Positions 1 to 9,774 of a stretch of 64,000 nucleotides of DNA are shown one piece after another. The notes under the pieces are model-generated. The model did not search any database, was not told the origin of the DNA, and saw only the letters and a program-made list of their open reading frames with translations. Source of the stretch: Streptococcus marmotae (GTDB lineage Bacteria > Bacillota > Bacilli > Lactobacillales > Streptococcaceae); NCBI RefSeq assembly GCF_001623565.1, contig NZ_CP015196.1, forward strand, positions 372,001 through 436,000, read 5' to 3'. The position numbers were made by a program, and so were the translations under genes. The first letter of the stretch is position 1. Each line of letters begins with the position of its first letter.

Positions 1-15
1 CCTCCCTCATGTTTC

Positions 16-2546
16 TTAACTTACTTGCTTGCGACCATGACAGTTCTTAAATTTCTTGCCTGACTGACATGGACAAGGATCATTACGGTCAACTCCTTCA
101 AAGCGCACTTGCTCATTTGGAGTAACTGTTTGTGCTGGAATGATATTCTTCGTAGCAGTTGTACGAGCCTCTTGCGTAGCATGCTCCCGTTCAATATTGT
201 CATGAATCTGTGCTTTCATCATCAAACGCGTCACATCAAACTCAATCGAAGCAATCATATCATTAAAGGTTGTGAAGGCTTCTGATTGGTACTCCACAAC
301 TGGATTATTTTGCGCATACCCACGAAGACTCACTGCATTGCGGAGTTGGTCCATCATGTCAATATGGTCTGTCCATTTATTGTCTACAACACGGAGGATC
401 AATACCTTTTGGAATTCTCTCACACGATCTTCATCACGCAATTTTGCTACTTGACTGTTATAGACTTCCAGGGCACGATCATAGAGGTAGGATACGATTT
501 CTTTATCTGATTTACCTTCCAAATCCGCCAAAGCGATAGACTCTTCTGAAACAAGATTTAACTGTGCAAAGTTCAAGATTGCCTGTAGAGCTTCATCGCT
601 CTTACTTGACCGATGGTCTGCTACTTGCCGTTCAATCGTCCGAAGAATCATCGCCTTGATTTCTGGAGCCAAATCGCGATTAGCTGTAATCACATCGTGA
701 CGCTGATTGTAGATAATTTCACGTTGTTCACGCATGACATCGTCGTACTGAAGGACTTGTTTACGAGAATCGTAGTTATTTCCTTCGACCCGTTTTTGCG
801 CCCCTTCTACCTGACGGGTTAACATTTTTGACTTAATCACAGACTCTTCTTCTGTCAAATTCATGCGTTCCATGAAGGCCTTGATTCGCTCTGAGCCAAA
901 ACGTTTCATCAAATCATCTTCCAAAGAAAGATAGAATTGGGACTCACCTGGGTCTCCCTGACGGCCTGAACGTCCACGAAGCTGATTATCGATCCGACGG
1001 CTCTCATGGCGCTCTGTACCGATGACACAAAGTCCACCAAGTTCACGAACCCCAGGGCCTAACTTGATATCCGTACCACGTCCAGCCATGTTGGTCGCAA
1101 TCGTCACCGCACCACGTTGGCCAGCATTCATGATGATTTGTGCTTCGCGGTAGTGGTTTTTCGCATTCAACACTTCGTGTGGCACACCAGCAGCAACTAG
1201 ACGTTGTGAAATGTAATCGGATGTTTCTACAGCTACTGTACCAACCAAGACAGGCTGTCCTTTTTCGTAGCGCGCTTTAACATCGGCTACAACGGCATTA
1301 AATTTGTACTCCAAACTTGGGTACAGCAAGTCTTCATGGTCAATACGAGCAATCGGACGGTTGGTTGGAATTGGAATGACACGAATGTTGTAAATTTCAC
1401 GGAATTCTTCTTCCTCTGTCTTACCAGTACCTGTCATTCCTGATAGTTTCTTATACATCCGGAAGAGGTTTTGGTAAGTGATAGAGGCACTCGTTTTTGA
1501 TTCATTTTGAACAGGGACACCTTCTTTTGCCTCAATCGCTTGGTGAAGACCGTCTGAATAACGACGACCTTCCATAGTCCGCCCTGTAAATGGATCGATA
1601 ATCATGACTTCTTGGGCTTCATTGACCAGATAATCAATGTCATAAATCATGATGTAATTGGCACGTAGAGCATTGTCAATAAAGTGTGTTAGGGCAACAT
1701 TTTCAATATCATATAGATTGTCTAATTTAAAGAAACTCTCGGCTTTATCAATCCCTGAGTCTGACAAACCAATCGTTTTAGACGGCACATCAATAATGTA
1801 GTCATCCTTGTCCAATGACTTCACCAGCTTATCCGCTAAGAAATATAATTGATTTGTTTCTGAAGAAGTTGGACCAGATACAATCAGCGGTGTCCGAGCC
1901 TCATCGATTAAAATAGAGTCAACCTCATCGACCAAGGCGTAATTCAGTGGACGTTGCACCATATCTTCTGCACGAACCACCATGTTATCACGGAGGTAGT
2001 CAAAACCAATTTCTGAGTTGGTTGAGTAGGTAATATCGCAATTATAGGCTTCTCGTTTTTCAAAGGAAGACTTAGCAGCCAAGTTAATTCCGACAGACAA
2101 ACCAAGCCATGAGTAGAGCTCACCCATTTCGGTCGCATCACGTTCTGATAGGTACTCATTGACTGTGACAACGTGCACTCCTTCGCCAGACAAGGCGTTT
2201 AGATAAACTGGCATAGTTGCTGTCAAGGTTTTTCCTTCACCCGTGCGCATCTCAGGAACATCTCCATGATGGAGCACAATCCCCCCATTACCTGTACTTT
2301 ATAAGGATAGAGGCCAAGAACACGCTTTGCTCCCTCACGGACTACCGCAAAGGCTTCATAGAGCAAATCATCTAAACTTTCCCCACGATGGTAGCGCTCT
2401 TTAAATTCTGCTGTTTTTGCTTGCAGTTGCTCATCTGATAAAGCCGCCATTTTATCTGCATAGGCCAGAACCTTATCAGCCATCTTTTCTAATTTTCGTA
2501 ATTCACCTTTATCATTTTCGATAATTGTTTTTAAAATATTTGCCAT
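16..2546 (-). CDS. secA: Preprotein translocase ATPase SecA, interrupted by a frameshift
   Basis: SecA is the cytoplasmic motor ATPase that drives unfolded preproteins through the SecYEG channel. The N-terminal piece (about 88 residues from the ATG at 2546) and the 753-residue remainder lie in different frames. The remainder shows the Walker A segment MRTGEGKT, the [14 protein letters not shown] box, the [12 protein letters not shown] and [13 protein letters not shown] helicase motifs, and a C-terminal zinc SEC-C motif [17 protein letters not shown]. Frames meet at a run of six C (plus strand, 2281-2286); one more base restores a continuous protein of usual length (about 840 residues). Because SecA is essential in Gram-positives, a homopolymer sequencing error is the likeliest reason, but the sequence alone cannot prove it. 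It is followed downstream on the same strand only by the window edge. Confidence 0.93.
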
Positions 2547-2687
2547 TGTTTTCCTTACTTGTATCGATTCTTATTTTTTTGTGTTCTTTTCATTATAGCA
2601 CGTTTCCTTACTACTTTCAAGAATGAGCGACAGTTTAAACCGATGAAGCCACTACTTCACCGGTCTTATTTCAAGCATGTTTTTCGA

Positions 2688-3632
2688 TTATGGATGACTA
2701 GCAATAATTTCTAATTCCTGCCCCTTCAAAGTCCACTCAGTCACATCGGCAGGTAAGATAAAGTGGTCTCCTTTTCTAATGGAATAGCCCTGCCCTTCAA
2801 TGATAAGTTCCCCTTGACCAGCCAAGACACTGACCAAGTAATAGTCAGCTGTTCGCTGCATGTGAACTTGCCCTGTTACCTCCCACTTGTAAACACTGAA
2901 AAAGTCATTGGCAACAAGCAGGGTTGAACGCAAATCATCTGCGTAAAGAGTCACAGGACGGCTATTTGCTGGCTCTCCTATTGTTGTTACATCAATGGAT
3001 TTTTCCAAATGCAATTCTCGTAGATTGCCTGCCTCATCTTTTCGGTCAAAATCGTAGACACGGTAGGTGGTATCACTTGATTGCTGGGTTTCCAAAATCA
3101 TAATGCCTTGTCCAATAGCATGAATGGTTCCGCTTGGCACATAGAAGAAATCCCCCGCCTTGACAGGAACCTTCTTCAACAACCCTTCCCAATCTTTTTG
3201 GTTAATCTTTTCACGAAGTTCTTCTTTTGAGAGAGCCTTGTGCCCATAGATAATTTCAGATCCTTCATCAGCTACCAAAACATACCAGCATTCGGTCTTG
3301 CCAAGCTCTCCCTCATGTGCTAAACCATAAGCATCATCGGGGTGAACTTGTACGCTCAACCAGTCATTGGCATCTAAAATCTTCGTCAAAAGAGGAAAAA
3401 CGTCTTCTCTGCGATGAGCAAAAAGTTCACGGTGTTCACGGTACAAATCATCTAATTTCCAACCTGCATAGGTGCCATTTTTAATCAAGGAAACCCCGTT
3501 TGGATGGGCTGAAATCGCCCAGTATTCCCCGATATGGTCACTTGCACTTTCATAACCAAATTCGTTCCGAAGCCTAGTCCCGCCCCAAATCTTTTCCTGC
3601 ATAACCGATTGTAAAAATAATGGTTCCGCCAT
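2688..3632 (-). CDS. manA: Mannose-6-phosphate isomerase, class I
   Basis: Zinc-dependent isomerase that interconverts mannose 6-phosphate and fructose 6-phosphate in the cytoplasm, feeding mannose into glycolysis and supplying mannose 6-phosphate for glycan synthesis. The 314 residues fit the short Firmicutes class I form. The cupin metal site is visible: QVHPDD at 95-100, a glutamate in KTEC near 114, and the histidine of GTIHAIGQG near 171. It follows scrK on the same strand after a terminator and a roughly 150-bp gap, so it is probably transcribed separately, although the PTS sugar genes upstream are a functional match. The start ATG at 3632 is the first in the frame and leads directly into a conserved N-terminus with KIWGGTRL. 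Confidence 0.95.
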   Translation of the reverse strand: MAEPLFLQSVMQEKIWGGTRLRNEFGYESASDHIGEYWAISAHPNGVSLIKNGTYAGWKLDDLYREHRELFAHRREDVFPLLTKILDANDWLSVQVHPDDAYGLAHEGELGKTECWYVLVADEGSEIIYGHKALSKEELREKINQKDWEGLLKKVPVKAGDFFYVPSGTIHAIGQGIMILETQQSSDTTYRVYDFDRKDEAGNLRELHLEKSIDVTTIGEPANSRPVTLYADDLRSTLLVANDFFSVYKWEVTGQVHMQRTADYYLVSVLAGQGELIIEGQGYSIRKGDHFILPADVTEWTLKGQELEIIASHP

Positions 3633-3753
3633 AATGATTCCTCGTTTCTATTTCCTACTGCTATCCTAACAAAAATGACTTAAAAAAGCGAATTTCCTCC
3701 AAAGATTTCTCAAAAAAGGGGAGAAAACGCTACTTGCTAATACTCTATGAACG

Positions 3754-3782
3754 GAAAAAATGCCAGACAAAGTCCAGCATTT
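3754..3782 (-). terminator. Rho-independent terminator after scrK
   Basis: On the minus strand, directly after the scrK stop, an 11-bp stem with two G-T pairs (aaatgctggac / gtctggcattt) and a short ttt loop is followed by a T run. This would separate the sucrose genes from manA. Confidence 0.7.
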
Positions 3783-3788
3783 CCATTT

Positions 3789-4670
3789 TTATTTTTCAGA
3801 GACTTGTTTGGCCAAGGCAAAGTTTCCAAGGGTTGCTGAGCCATTTTCTGCAACAGCTGGTGTTACAATATACTCTGTTGCTTCTGGTGTTGGTACATAG
3901 TCATTCATCAAAGCGGTAAATTTATCGCGTACACGTTTCAGCATGTGTTCTTGCGCCATGACACCACCACCAAAAACAATGACTTGTGGACGATACATCA
4001 AAGTTGCCTGTACTGCTGCTTGAGCAATATAGTAGGCCTGAACATCCCAGACATCCGCATTTTGCTCAATCAATTCCCCACGAATACCTGTACGAGCTTC
4101 CAATGACGGACCTGCTGCCAAGCCCTCTAAACAGCCATTATGGAAGGGACAAACACCTTTAAATTCTTTAGCAACGTCCTGTGGATGCAAGGCAACATAG
4201 GTATGACCAGCTTCTGTATGCCCTACTCCACCAATGAATTCTCCATTTTGGATAGCACCAGCTCCGATTCCTGTACCGATTGTATAATAAACGAGGCTCG
4301 TTACTCCCTTACGAACAAGAGCTTCCCCAAATGCAGACGAGTTCACATCTGTCGTAAAGTAAAAAGGAATCTTAAATTCTTTTGCAATCAAGCCCAACAA
4401 ATCAACATTTGCCCAATGAGGTTTTGGAGTCGTTGTGATATAGCCGTAGGTAGCTGAATTTGGATCAATATCAATTGGTCCAAATGAGCCAATTGCAATC
4501 CCTGCCAAACGATCTTCATAGCGTTTGAAAAATTCAACCGTACGCTCAATCGTCTCATAAGGTGTCGTCGTTGGGAATTGCGTTTTTTCAACCACTTGGA
4601 AATTCTCATCCCCTACTGCACAGACAAATTTAGTCCCTCCAGCCTCTAGGCTACCATACAATTTTGTCAT
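3789..4670 (-). CDS. scrK: Fructokinase, ROK family (sucrose locus)
   Basis: ATP-dependent kinase that phosphorylates the fructose released when ScrB cleaves sucrose 6-phosphate, so the second half of sucrose enters glycolysis. The 293 residues show the ROK phosphate-binding motif EAGGTKF at 9-15, the second glycine motif IGTGIGAGA at 131-139, and the zinc-binding segment with H156 and C174, H177 and C180 (CPFHNGC). It lies downstream of scrA on the same strand, separated by a hairpin, and is divergent from scrB-scrR. A general ROK glucokinase or mannokinase is the main alternative, but the sucrose context favours fructokinase. Confidence 0.93.
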   Translation of the reverse strand: MTKLYGSLEAGGTKFVCAVGDENFQVVEKTQFPTTTPYETIERTVEFFKRYEDRLAGIAIGSFGPIDIDPNSATYGYITTTPKPHWANVDLLGLIAKEFKIPFYFTTDVNSSAFGEALVRKGVTSLVYYTIGTGIGAGAIQNGEFIGGVGHTEAGHTYVALHPQDVAKEFKGVCPFHNGCLEGLAAGPSLEARTGIRGELIEQNADVWDVQAYYIAQAAVQATLMYRPQVIVFGGGVMAQEHMLKRVRDKFTALMNDYVPTPEATEYIVTPAVAENGSATLGNFALAKQVSEK

Positions 4671-4731
4671 CTTTTTCTCCTTTTAAAATCAGTGTCATTT
4701 TAGCTTATTATACCATAGTTTTAGGCGTAAG

Positions 4732-4752
4732 AAAAAGGCGAAACGCCTTTTT
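4732..4752 (-). terminator. Terminator hairpin between scrA and scrK
   Basis: A GC-rich hairpin (aaaaaggcg-aaa-cgccttttt) directly follows the scrA stop. Being flanked by A and T runs, it could act in both directions; it probably lowers read-through into scrK. Confidence 0.7.
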
Positions 4753-4759
4753 CATGTGA

Positions 4760-6661
4760 TTATTTTGCAACTTTAAGGAAGGCATCGCCATGCGCTACTG
4801 TCGCATCTGCAAGAGCTTCAACAGTTGCAAATTCTGCTGTGTTGGTCACGATAATCATCGTTGTATCATCGAGACCTGCTGCTGCAATTTTGCTTGCATC
4901 AAACTTAGCAATAGCTGTCCCTGCTGTAACCTTGTCGCCTGCTGCAACTAATTTTTCGAATCCTTCACCATTCATGGATACAGTATCAATACCGATGTGG
5001 ATAAGAATTTCCGCACCACTTGCCGTCTTCAAGCCATAAGCATGACCAGTTTCAAAGGCAATAGTGACTTCTGCATCTGCCGGCGCATACACAACACCTT
5101 CAGAAGGTTTTACAGCAAGACCTTTCCCCATTGCGCCTGATGAAAAGACAGGGTCATTAACATTTTCAAGGGCAACTACTTCACCTGAAAGTGGTGAAAC
5201 AAAGGTTTCTTCATTAACAAGAGCCGCTGGAGCTTCTTTTACTGCTTCAGTAGTCACTACTGGTTCAGACTTTTTTGCAGGAGCTTCTTCATCTTCAAAT
5301 CCGAACATGTAAGTAAGCGTGAAACCTGCTACGAATGATACCGCAACCATTAAGATGTAAGAGAAGAGTTGTCCGTTCACGTAAAGGAGAGTACCTGGAA
5401 TAATTGTAATTCCAAATCCAGTACCTGCAAGTCCTAGAAGGGAAGCAACCGCTCCACCGATTGCACCTGCAATCAATGAAAGGAAGAATGGTTTACGGAA
5501 GCGTAAGTTTACACCAAAGATGGCTGGCTCTGTAATTCCCAAGAAGGCTGCAAGAGCTGCTGGGAAAGCAAGAGCTTTCAATTTAGGATTTTTTGTTTTC
5601 ACACCAACTGCGATGGTTGCCGCACCTTGTGCTGTCATAGCCGCAGTGATAATGGCGTTAAATGGGTTTGCTCCGGTATTTGCCACCAATTGAGATTCCA
5701 ACAAGTTGAAGATATGGTGAACACCTGATACCACGATTACTTGGTGAACGCCCCCAATCAAAAGACCTGGAAGACCAAATGGAAGAGCAAGAAGAGCATT
5801 TGTCGCAGCTAAAATGTAGTTTTCAACCACGTGGAAGACTGGACCAATGACAAACAACCCAAGAATAGACATCACAAGGAGGGTCACAAATGGTGTTACC
5901 AAGAGGTCAAGTACTTCTGGGACATACTTGCGGACAAATTTCTCAAATTTAGCACCAACAATACCGATAATGAAGGCTGGAAGAACAGATCCTTGCAAAC
6001 CAACGACTGGAATAAAGCCAAAGAATTGCATTGGCGTCACATCCCCACCTGAAGCTACTGCCCAAGCGTTTGGTAAAGAACCAGAGATGAGCATCATTCC
6101 AAGTACGATACCGATGGTTTGGTTTCCACCAAATACACGGAAGGTTGACCATACCACAAGGGCCGGAAGGACGATAAAGGCTGTATCTGTTAAAATTTGA
6201 GTATAGGTGATAAAGTCAGGGTTATACTCCGCTATACCAAAGAAGGACATAATCGCTTCTTGTGTCAACAAGCCACGGAAGCCCATGAACAAACCAGTCG
6301 CTACGATTGCTGGAATGATTGGAACAAAGACGTCACCAAATGTACGAATGGCACGTTGGAAGGCATTTCCTTGCTTAGCAGCTTCTGCTTTCATCTCATC
6401 TTTCGAAGAAGTTGGCAAACCAAGTGCTACGACTTCATCATAGATCTTATTTACAATACCCGTACCAAAGATGATTTGGTATTGACCTGAATTAAAGAAC
6501 GCACCTTGTACCTTCTCAATATCTTCGACACGTGCTTTGTCGATTTTATTTTCATCTTTTACCATGACACGTAGGCGAGTGGAACAGTGAGCTACACTGT
6601 TGACATTCTCACGTCCGCCCAAGGCTTCGATGACATTTTTTGCAATTTCAGTGTTATTCAT
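4760..6661 (-). CDS. scrA: Sucrose-specific PTS enzyme IIBCA
   Basis: Membrane PTS permease that takes up sucrose and delivers it as sucrose 6-phosphate, with phosphate passing from HPr through IIA and IIB. The 633 residues have the order IIB-IIC-IIA: the IIB phosphocysteine C26 lies in VAHCSTRLR, a block of about ten hydrophobic segments spans roughly 105-450 including the GITEPAIFG motif, and the IIA domain holds the active histidine in ILIHIGIDTV at about H555. An Ala/Glu/Pro-rich linker near 455-490 joins IIC to IIA. Trehalose and other beta-glucoside permeases share this layout; the neighbours scrB, scrR and scrK point to sucrose. A promoter with an overlapping ScrR-type operator lies upstream. 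Confidence 0.95.
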   Translation of the reverse strand: MNNTEIAKNVIEALGGRENVNSVAHCSTRLRVMVKDENKIDKARVEDIEKVQGAFFNSGQYQIIFGTGIVNKIYDEVVALGLPTSSKDEMKAEAAKQGNAFQRAIRTFGDVFVPIIPAIVATGLFMGFRGLLTQEAIMSFFGIAEYNPDFITYTQILTDTAFIVLPALVVWSTFRVFGGNQTIGIVLGMMLISGSLPNAWAVASGGDVTPMQFFGFIPVVGLQGSVLPAFIIGIVGAKFEKFVRKYVPEVLDLLVTPFVTLLVMSILGLFVIGPVFHVVENYILAATNALLALPFGLPGLLIGGVHQVIVVSGVHHIFNLLESQLVANTGANPFNAIITAAMTAQGAATIAVGVKTKNPKLKALAFPAALAAFLGITEPAIFGVNLRFRKPFFLSLIAGAIGGAVASLLGLAGTGFGITIIPGTLLYVNGQLFSYILMVAVSFVAGFTLTYMFGFEDEEAPAKKSEPVVTTEAVKEAPAALVNEETFVSPLSGEVVALENVNDPVFSSGAMGKGLAVKPSEGVVYAPADAEVTIAFETGHAYGLKTASGAEILIHIGIDTVSMNGEGFEKLVAAGDKVTAGTAIAKFDASKIAAAGLDDTTMIIVTNTAEFATVEALADATVAHGDAFLKVAK

Positions 6662-6727
6662 CTTGCAAAAATCTCCTTTGTACTATTTTTCTTTTTTGAA
6701 AGTGTTTTCAACCTTTCTATGCTTTTA

Positions 6728-6755
6728 ATTATACCATTTTTTATCAATATGTCAA
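6728..6755 (-). promoter_or_regulatory. scrA promoter
   Basis: Minus-strand TTGACA (6750-6755) and TATAAT (6728-6733) with a 16-bp spacer, about 65 bp upstream of the scrA ATG. The -35 box lies inside the palindrome at 6749-6766, so a bound repressor would block it. Confidence 0.75.
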
Positions 6756-6766
6756 ACGCTTGACAT
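6749..6766. promoter_or_regulatory. Probable ScrR operator, scrA side
   Basis: Perfect 7-bp inverted repeat (atgtcaa-acgc-ttgacat) with a central CG, typical of LacI-family operators. It covers the scrA -35 box. ScrR, encoded downstream of scrB, is the natural ligand; catabolite control by CcpA at the same site is possible but the match to a cre consensus is poor. Confidence 0.7.
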
Positions 6767-6810
6767 AAATTTTTATTATTTTTTCTGTTTTTGGGGTAAA
6801 ACCTTGCTTT

Positions 6811-6840
6811 TTGACAAGCAAACGTTTACTATATTACTAT
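6811..6840 (+). promoter_or_regulatory. scrB promoter with embedded ScrR-type operator
   Basis: TTGACA at 6811-6816 and TACTAT at 6835-6840 are spaced by 18 bp. A palindrome centred on AAACGTTT (6820-6827) sits between them, so repressor binding would cover the promoter core. Together with the scrA-side site this gives one operator for each divergent promoter. Confidence 0.7.
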
Positions 6841-6881
6841 AACGATAGAAGAAATACATATACGTAAAACAAGGAGAAAAC

Positions 6882-8336
6882 ATGCCCTTCACAACGGAAG
6901 AACGCTACCGTGCTTATGCAGATTGGTCGGCAGACTATATTGAAACCATTAAAAACAACACCCAAAACTCACCTTGGAGAACGAATTTCCATATTGAGAC
7001 ACCACACGGCCTCTTAAATGACCCCAATGGTTTTTCATACTTTAATGGAAAATGGACCCTTTTCTACCAATATTTTCCATTTGGGGCAGCTCATGGGTTG
7101 AAATCGTGGGTTCATACTGAGTCAACAGATTTAGTCCACTTTGAGCCAACAGGAACCATGGTCTATCCTGACACACCTCTTGACAGCCACGGTGCTTATT
7201 CAGGATCGGCTATGCAGTTTGGTGACAAGCTCTTCCTCTTTTATACAGGAAATGTTCGTGATGAAAACTGGATTCGCCACCCTTACCAAATCGGTGCTCT
7301 CATGGATGCCAATGGGAAGATTGAAAAAATGGATAAGATCTTGATTGATCAGCCAGACGACACGACAGACCACTTCCGCGACCCACAAATTTTTAATTTC
7401 AAGGGTGACTACTATGCGATTGTCGGCGGACAAAATCTGGACAAAAAAGGAATCATCAAACTCTACAAAGCTGTAGACAATGATTATCTCAATTGGGAGT
7501 ATGTGGCTGATTTAGATTTCAACAATGACTTGACTGCCTATATGATGGAATGCCCAAATCTTGTTTTCATCGATGAAAAGCCAGTTCTCCTCTATTGTCC
7601 GCAAGGACTGGATAAAAGCATTCTTGACTACGACAATATCTATCCAAATCTGTACAAGATTGCACAGTCCTTTGACCCAGAAACAGCTACAATGGTCGAA
7701 CCAAGCCCCCTTCAACAACTAGATTATGGTTTTGAATGCTACGCCACGCAAGCCTTCAATGCTCCTGATGGACGAGCGCTTGCCGTCAGTTGGCTTGCCC
7801 TACCAGATGTGGAATACCCGACAGACCGCTACGATTACCAAGGCTGCCTGTCCCTTGTCAAAGAATTGACGATTCAAGACGGCAAACTCTACCAGTACCC
7901 TGTTGAAGCGATTACGAGCCTTCGTACAGATAGCCAGATTTTCGCCCCCAAAGCCGCAACAAACAATTGCTACGAATTGGAATTGACAGTAGAAGCAGAT
8001 AGCAAGATTGACTTGGTTCTCTTTGCAGACGCAAACGAAAAAGGACTTAAACTCTCTATTGACCCTGCCAATGGAAAGGTAACTCTTGACCGCAAGGACT
8101 GTGGTGAAGCTTTTGCCCTCGACTTTGGTACTGAACGTCATTGCCAAATTGACAACCAAGTAACAACCGCTAACATCTTCATCGACAAGTCTGTCTTTGA
8201 AATTTTCATTAATAAAGGAGAAAAGGTATTTTCTGGACGTGTCTTCCCGCGCCAAGACCAGACAGGTATTGCGGTGCTAGCAGGTCAAGCGACTGGAAAT
8301 TACTACTCATTAGATTATGGTCGCAAAACTCACTGA
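6882..8336 (+). CDS. scrB: Sucrose-6-phosphate hydrolase, GH32
   Basis: Cytoplasmic GH32 invertase that splits sucrose 6-phosphate into glucose 6-phosphate and fructose. All three catalytic motifs are present: nucleophile D47 in LNDPN (45-49), the transition-state aspartate in FRDP (165-168) and the acid/base glutamate in ECPN (223-226). The five-bladed propeller is followed by a C-terminal beta-sandwich containing VFEIFINKGE. Length, 484 residues, is normal. The start is preceded by aaggag. The gene is divergent from scrA and its last 20 bases overlap the start of scrR, which suggests translational coupling to the repressor. Confidence 0.95.
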   Translation: MPFTTEERYRAYADWSADYIETIKNNTQNSPWRTNFHIETPHGLLNDPNGFSYFNGKWTLFYQYFPFGAAHGLKSWVHTESTDLVHFEPTGTMVYPDTPLDSHGAYSGSAMQFGDKLFLFYTGNVRDENWIRHPYQIGALMDANGKIEKMDKILIDQPDDTTDHFRDPQIFNFKGDYYAIVGGQNLDKKGIIKLYKAVDNDYLNWEYVADLDFNNDLTAYMMECPNLVFIDEKPVLLYCPQGLDKSILDYDNIYPNLYKIAQSFDPETATMVEPSPLQQLDYGFECYATQAFNAPDGRALAVSWLALPDVEYPTDRYDYQGCLSLVKELTIQDGKLYQYPVEAITSLRTDSQIFAPKAATNNCYELELTVEADSKIDLVLFADANEKGLKLSIDPANGKVTLDRKDCGEAFALDFGTERHCQIDNQVTTANIFIDKSVFEIFINKGEKVFSGRVFPRQDQTGIAVLAGQATGNYYSLDYGRKTH

Positions 8337-9279
8337 TGTCGCAAAACTAGCCGGAGTCAGCCCTACGACTGTCTCCCGTGTCATCAATAAAAAAGGCTAT
8401 CTGTCCGACAAAACGGTCAAAAATGTGACCGATGCCATGCGTGAACTGGGCTACAAACCCAACAATCTCGCTCGGAGCCTACAAGGAAAGTCTGCCAAAC
8501 TCGTTGGACTTATCTTTCCAACTATCAGCAATATCTTTTATGCAGAATTAATTGATTACCTCGAAAAAGAATTGTTCAGCCGTGGCTACAAGGCCATCAT
8601 CTGTAACAGCCAGCACGATTCTGCCAAAGAGCGAGAATACCTAGAAATGCTGACCGCTAATCAGGTAGACGGTATTATTTCAGGTAGCCATAATCTGGGA
8701 ATCAAAGACTATGACCGCGTATCGGCGCCGATTATTGCCTTTGACCGCAATTTATCACCGTCCACTCCGATTGTCTCTTCTGACAATTACGGCGGAGGGG
8801 TCTTAGCTGCTGAAACACTCCAAAAAGCAGGGTGTATAAAACCGATTATGATTACAGGAAATGACGATTCCAATTCTCCTACAGGCCTTCGGCAAACGGG
8901 ATTTTCTAGCATTTTTCCACATGCAGCCATTCACCATATTTCAAGCGATTTCTCCCCTGTTCGTAAGGAAATGGAAATCAAAACCATTCTCCAAACAAGC
9001 TCAACAGACGGTATCTTTGTTTCGGGGGATTTGACGGCTATGTTGGTCTGGAATATCGCCCAATCCTTGGGCTTATCTATCCCCCAAGACCTCAAACTCA
9101 TCGGCTATGACGGTACCTATTTTATCGAAACACACTACCCCCAGCTGACTACCATCAAACAGCCCCTAGCAGATATAGCCAAGCTCATGGTGGATCTTCT
9201 CGTACAAAAAATTGAGGGATCAACCCTCGAACAACATTATTCTCTACCTATTAGCCTCTTAGCAGGTCGAAGTGTCTAA
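8317..9279 (+). CDS. scrR: LacI-family sucrose operon repressor
   Basis: DNA-binding repressor of the scr genes, expected to release its operators when sucrose 6-phosphate or fructose accumulates. The first 25 residues form a LacI helix-turn-helix (KLTDVAKLAGVSPTTVSRVI), followed by a hinge helix with NNLARSLQGKS and a periplasmic-binding-protein-like effector domain to residue 320. The ATG at 8317 lies inside the scrB reading frame and no separate ribosome-binding site of good quality is seen, so expression is probably coupled to scrB. Two palindromes with central CG in the scrA-scrB gap are the likely targets. Confidence 0.93.
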   Translation: MVAKLTDVAKLAGVSPTTVSRVINKKGYLSDKTVKNVTDAMRELGYKPNNLARSLQGKSAKLVGLIFPTISNIFYAELIDYLEKELFSRGYKAIICNSQHDSAKEREYLEMLTANQVDGIISGSHNLGIKDYDRVSAPIIAFDRNLSPSTPIVSSDNYGGGVLAAETLQKAGCIKPIMITGNDDSNSPTGLRQTGFSSIFPHAAIHHISSDFSPVRKEMEIKTILQTSSTDGIFVSGDLTAMLVWNIAQSLGLSIPQDLKLIGYDGTYFIETHYPQLTTIKQPLADIAKLMVDLLVQKIEGSTLEQHYSLPISLLAGRSV

Positions 9280-9327
9280 TATAGTAAATGGAACATCGTT
9301 AATGCAATTTGACTAATTTCAATGTAT

Positions 9328-9360
9328 AAAAAAGGAAGCCAGTTAGGCTTCTTCTTTTTT
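9328..9360. terminator. Convergent terminator between scrR and nusB
   Basis: Hairpin formed by aaggaagcc and ggcttctt flanked by A and T runs. It overlaps the last codons of nusB and can serve both converging genes. Confidence 0.75.
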
Positions 9361-9774
9361 GATAAACTGACTTAAGACACCATTGATAAACTTTGCAGAA
9401 GCAGGGTCTGAAAATTCTTTGGCCAGCTCGATTGCTTCATTGACTGCTACACGATCTGGTGTTTCTTCAAAATACAACATTTCAAATAGCCCCAAACGCA
9501 TAATATTTTTATCAATCAAGGTCAAGCGATCCAAGGTCCAACCTGCTTTCAAACGTGGAGCTAATTGAGCATCAATCTCATCCTGCACACCTGCAACTCC
9601 TGTGACCAGGTTGAGCAGAAAGAGCGGAATCTCCACTTCTTGCTCTTCTTCATGGTCATACAGGTAGGCAAATTGAGCTGCTTGAATAGGTTCCTGTCCA
9701 AACTCCAAGGATACAATCGCTTGAAGCGCACATTGGCGCAAGTAATGCCGTGATTCGTTTTGCTTATTCTTCAT
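9343..9774 (-). CDS. nusB: Transcription antitermination factor NusB
   Basis: RNA-binding factor that, with S10 (NusE) and NusA/NusG, prevents early termination in rRNA operons. The 143 residues show the all-alpha NusB family pattern: RQCALQAIVSLEF near the N-terminus, LTLIDKNIMRLGLFEML in the middle and the family-typical DRVAVNEAIELAKEF followed by AKFINGVLSQF near the C-terminus. Its ATG lies 11 bases inside the end of the upstream Asp23-family gene, and efp is next upstream, a gene order common in streptococci and other Firmicutes. Confidence 0.95.
   Translation of the reverse strand: MKNKQNESRHYLRQCALQAIVSLEFGQEPIQAAQFAYLYDHEEEQEVEIPLFLLNLVTGVAGVQDEIDAQLAPRLKAGWTLDRLTLIDKNIMRLGLFEMLYFEETPDRVAVNEAIELAKEFSDPASAKFINGVLSQFIKKEEA

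Noticed and set aside
6749..6766. CcpA cre site
   Set aside because: The palindrome is perfect but departs from the TGWNANCGNTNWCA pattern; an operator for the local LacI-type repressor fits better.
7800..8255. A 151-residue minus-strand ORF in scrB
   Set aside because: Shadow of scrB, which has all GH32 motifs.
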